The position numbers and the translations under genes are program-made. This document shows positions 59,873 to 64,000 of a stretch of DNA of 64,000 bases, piece by piece. The stretch is from Synchiropus splendidus. Taxonomy: Eukaryota > Chordata > Actinopteri > Syngnathiformes > Callionymidae. Below the pieces are notes generated by a model. That model ran no database searches. It was not told the origin of the DNA and worked only from the letters and a program-made list of their open reading frames with translations. The stretch covers positions 58,285,437 to 58,349,436 of the forward strand of contig NC_071334.1 of assembly GCF_027744825.2 (NCBI RefSeq), given 5' to 3'. Within the stretch, counting starts at the first letter, position 1; each line of letters opens with the position of its first letter.

Positions 59873-62800
59873 TGTTTCAAATGTTGAAACATCACTGACT
59901 TATGTCACTGGTTATCTTCCTGACAGGAGTTGGAGCGGACTCACCAGCAGTCAGGGCCCCACTCAAGCTGTACTCAAATTCAAACTGAGGTCTGAACATA
60001 TCAGCTGATGGTGAAATCCTAGTTCCTCAAATCTTGTTCCTTTATGGGCGGGGAGCAGCCTACCCCCGGTGCTCTGGGTGAGAGGTGGGGGGCGCATCCT
60101 GGTCAGGTCATCAGTCCTCCACAGGACGCATGGACAGACAGCCACTCACACACACTGTGTGTACATTGTTGACTATTGGAGGAAACCCAAGCACTGGGCA
60201 CGAGCTGAATAAAAAATTAAAAAACATTTCATTGTGAGTGTTAAACTCGCAATCCAGATTTCATTTCATTTCTTCATATCACACTTAACAGCAGACGCAG
60301 AAGGGGAACTCTTCCATTTTGAAGTCGCTTCTGGGACATCTCTCTGTTCATTTCTCTACAACGTCATTGTGTAACATCGTGCAGCTCTCAGTCATTGCTT
60401 CTCATTCTTGTTCGCTTTTGGTTGGCTCTGCCGCTGGGGCCATAATATGCCTCATCTTGGTTTGGTCGGTTTCCACGTTACCATCTTGGATTTAAACTCT
60501 TGGAATTTAACCCTTTACAGGAATTTCTTTTTCATTTTAATTCTGTCTCTCTGCAAATCTTTAGTGGGTCGAACGTGATCCTAGTCTGATCATTGACGCT
60601 AACGTTTCTAGCCTACTACTGAACCTTGAATTTCTTTAACTTGCCCCGGGATTCCATCCTGCTAGATTGAGGACTTGCTCCCAGAGCGGCTACCTTTTAT
60701 TTGTAGCTTTGTCTTTTTATATATGCTGATGCTTTGTGAACATCTTAGATGTTTGTTGTGTATCTTTAATATCTTGGGCATCTCTGTGTCTTTGTTGTCA
60801 CTGACTGTTGCTGCTGTGGCACATTGAATTCCCCCACTGTGGTTCACATAAAGGACATCTAATATTGCGCTAATCTAAAAACTGTATCCCACACTGTCCT
60901 TGGTTAGGTTCTCTGTGAAGAGCAGGAGATTTCCAACTTTCATGTCTTCTTTCATCACCTTCTTCGCTCTTGTTTTGGCTTCTAATCCTGCAACTTTCTC
61001 TGGTCTCAATTCATGTTTGCTCAGTGCTGTCAAATAGCTCCACTCCATAAATGTTTGAGGTCATCAGGCTATTGATTTCTTCCTCAAAGTTTTCATTTCT
61101 TGGACCTGTTCTTGTCCATTTTTTCCACTGATAAGCACTCCACCGAGACGCCCTGCATTTAATCACTTTCCTCTTTTATTTTGGTTTCCCTTCTTTGCCT
61201 TTGAACTGACTCCCATATTGTGGCAAGATCTTTCTCTTTCATTTCTTCCTTTATATACCTCATTTGTGAATGAGTCCTCCAGTTTTCATTTTACAATTTT
61301 AAGCGACAGTGTTCACTAATGTTGGCCCTGTCAACAACATGTCAATCATTCACCCAAATACTTATTTTATCTTATGTATTTTGGTGTCAGGGGTCTTTGC
61401 TATTAAAAACATGTAGCTCAAAAAGGTCAGAATTTGTCCAACTATGCATAAAAACTGCAATGAAAAATAAGTGATTTTTTTTTTTCTTCTAGAATCTCTT
61501 GAACAGTTAGATACGTTGACAAACTAACTCTAACTAACTGTTTTTTCTTTGTCATTTTGGACATGGTAACGACAATAATAATGTTGAAACAGCATATCTA
61601 GATAATCAAACATCTACCACAGAGATAAGGATGAAGTGCCATTGAAAAACCTCTCCATGATTAAAGATATCCGTATTAACTAAGTTGTTGTCTAAACACG
61701 TGTCTGTTCCTGGTGTAGCATCTTGGAGTTACATCTTACAATCAGAAGGGAAAAAAAGAGCTTCTCACTTTATTGACATTTAAATCAGGTACATCTTTCT
61801 CTCCCGCACACACACACACACACACACACAGACAGTACTTGGCAGTTTGTGGTGACTCAGCGCATATGTGGGCGGAGCATCTGAGTCATCCTCAAACAAC
61901 TACTGAGCCAATAATACACTCCTCCATCCCCTCCCTTCATCCATACACACCTCCATCATCCTTCCATCAGATTCATCATGAGCACGATTTTCCCAGATTC
62001 TTCTGTGCTCCACCGCTCACATGTACTCAGGTTTTTGTGGCCTTGACAGGAAAAGTAAAGAGCGATCATGTGAAATCATATCGAGAAACTTACATCACAC
62101 AGCGCTGCGTAACAAATCCTCAGTCATTCTGTTTCTTTTCACGTTCTTCATCCACTTGAGTGGCAAAGGTCACAGATAGGCCATTGGCACACGGGCACCG
62201 CCGTCCGCTGGGCTAGTAATTACATCATCAAATGAACGTTCACAGATGTGTTTCTCCTGTCCAGTCTGCCTCTGTTTTTGCTTCTCCTCAATGTTTCCAT
62301 GGCAACCTCAAACATAAACATCCAAACAAAGCCAAAAACTTTCACTCTGAGCGTGAGCGGTTATGTAACCTGCAGTAACACACTCGCTGTGTTTCTTCAA
62401 CATCGACAGGGAAGAAAAACAAAGTGAGACAGCACAAATAAAAATGCTTCAGTCATGTGATTCAGATGGAATGTGGTTCACGTGTTCGAGACTTGTTTTT
62501 TACAGTCATATGAAAGGCATTTTATTTTGATGCTCTTCTTCACCAGCAGAGCTGAATGAGCGGTTTCAAAAGTAAGCAACTCTTGGTTGGCTGGAGCATC
62601 TTGTCAGGATGGCTCCTGGGTGAGCTGACCCATGACACGCTGTCCATTACATCTGTGCAGTCCACTAGACAGACAACACCAAACCGAACCAGGAATGAAG
62701 CCCATCGACTCAGTCAGGGAACAGACTCGCGATAATTGCTCACCTTTTCATGCTTCTGAAGCAGGAGTGTTCTTCAGAAGGAGTGCACCGCCTCCATCTT

Positions 62801-63820
62801 TGTGTCATCTGTCTTCTCGCACCCTCATTAACATTGTCAATTTTATCTTATTTTGTTAGAAAACAGAGGCCCAGAATCAAACTGGACTTGACATGGCCGC
62901 AGGTTTAGAATTTGACCTGATGTTGTGACAGCGGCAGGTGTCACCACAACTTACTCTGACAGAAGAGGTGACAGGGACTCAGCTGTCAGTCAGTCACAGT
63001 CAAACGTGTACAGTAGATCCAAACTGAAGTCCACCACGTTGAATCCATCCCCCGGAGACTCCTCGCGTCAAGAAGAGGAGCGCTGTCTTGACTGGACATC
63101 TCTGCTTGGGGAGACTGGGAACATCTCAGGAATATTTAATGAGCCAGAAAAAGAAATTTCAGGGAGACGCCTGAGTGGACTAAGTGGATGATTTTCTCTA
63201 AAATTGCAAAACGAGGCTAAAGCCCTCGGGGGTCCGGCCGGAGGTCAGCAGCAGTTCATTTGGCCAATGCTAATCCTATTAGCATACGCCAGAGATGTGA
63301 ATCTCGTGTGTCTCTGTGACACACAACACACCGTCGCCCTGGATGTCGATCACCGCCTTATTTTATCACTGTATTACTTTTATTTCAGCTTTCCTTCTGA
63401 GAGACGAATAAAGGCAATCTAATCCAATCTGAGTGTTTTACCCCTGTACTTTTTTTTGTACATTTTACTTTTCACAACTCACAAATTTCTGTTTCTTTGT
63501 AGTCCATTGTATTATGAGATCTCTGTCATGTGAAGTGTTATATTTTGAACCTTCTTGCTGAGAATCGATAGCACTCATTTATCCACACCTGGTCGTTGCT
63601 CTATATTTTTAATGCTACAAGGAAAAAGAACAATTATCTCCGGAGCTCACAAACACCGTCCCTTGATAGTCACTCCCCGCGCCGGCACGTCTTACGTCTC
63701 CATGTCATGTTCAGTGATGCATTCACTGACCACCCAGGAATCTGAACCAAATGTTCCCGAAACACCGAAAACAAATCAACATCAAAAATAACAAAAAATG
63801 TGTTATTTACAGTGGAGATC
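59873..63820. other. Intergenic, no supported gene
   Basis: AT-rich DNA with a CA microsatellite (61807-61830). The minus strand of 60900-61330 has broken stretches that look protein-like but contain stops. The end of a possible LINE tail (cgaataaaggcaatctaatc) lies at about 63406-63425. Confidence 0.4.
61807..61830. repeat. (CA)n microsatellite
   Basis: About twelve CA units. Confidence 0.85.
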
Positions 63821-63910
63821 ATAACCCTGTTACACTGGCTCTCAGCAAGAAGGTTCAGGGTTCAAATCCAGCTCTGGACCTTTATATGGTGGAGTTTGCA
63901 TGTTGTCAAA
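63820..63910. repeat. tRNA-like SINE fragment
   Basis: ctcagcaagaaggttcaggg, then ttcaaatccagctctggacc and tggagtttgcatgttgtc match the head of the same fish repeat family as 50755-50885. Confidence 0.5.
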
Positions 63911-64000
63911 ATGGTGTTAATGTGTTATTGTCTTGAGATCTTTGTGTCCTGCAAGCCCAGCAGTTACAATGCCGACCATGGACCATTCAATTCATGATCC

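Noticed and set aside
1..64000. CRISPR arrays, operons, prophage and bacterial features
   Set aside because: The window is vertebrate nuclear DNA with introns and polyadenylation signals. No regularly spaced direct repeats were seen.

Overview
This is nuclear DNA of a bony fish, almost certainly a teleost. The genes have short GT-AG introns. The protein matches are vertebrate-specific (MBD2, C18orf54/LAS2, SPAG16, WDR91, THAP1). The spacers hold fish-type repeats: RTE and Rex1/L2-like LINE remnants, hAT-type miniature elements, tRNA-like SINE fragments and CA, TA and AAT microsatellites. Exon models were built by hand from splice sites, reading-frame continuity and remembered family sequences. 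All the complete models close in frame. No tool or database was run.

Layout. (1) Positions 1-11393 are gene-poor. The only coding sequence I can support is the last exon of an unassigned minus-strand gene (1039-1247). (2) 11394-22748, minus strand: mbd2, six coding exons, 265 aa, short MBD2b-type protein. (3) 24677-28210, plus strand: the C18orf54/LAS2 homologue, 14 coding exons, 520 aa, head to head with mbd2. The human orthologues also lie close together on 18q21, which supports both calls. (4) 29342-31413, minus strand: spag16, an axonemal central-pair protein, in only three coding exons. (5) 33193-40125, plus strand: wdr91, an endosomal Rab7 effector, 17 coding exons, 733 aa, head to head with spag16. 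One of its introns has AT-AC termini with U12 signals. (6) 41195-41998, plus strand: a two-exon acidic/basic nuclear-type protein resembling the N-terminal half of CCDC82. (7) 44183-45546, plus strand: thap1, three coding exons, 216 aa. (8) 45547-64000 is a gene desert with retroelement remnants, one nearly complete hAT-like element and several stretches that look like conserved non-coding elements.

The genes do not form one pathway. mbd2 and thap1 encode DNA-binding regulators, spag16 a ciliary protein and wdr91 a membrane-traffic protein. Two divergent pairs (mbd2/las2 and spag16/wdr91) probably share promoter regions. The spag16/wdr91 spacer carries an RFX X-box-like site and an NRF1-like site. 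I found no clearly undescribed system. The strongest unusual signal is the AT-AC intron of wdr91, followed by the compact spag16 gene and the CCDC82-like gene that lacks the usual C-terminal domain.
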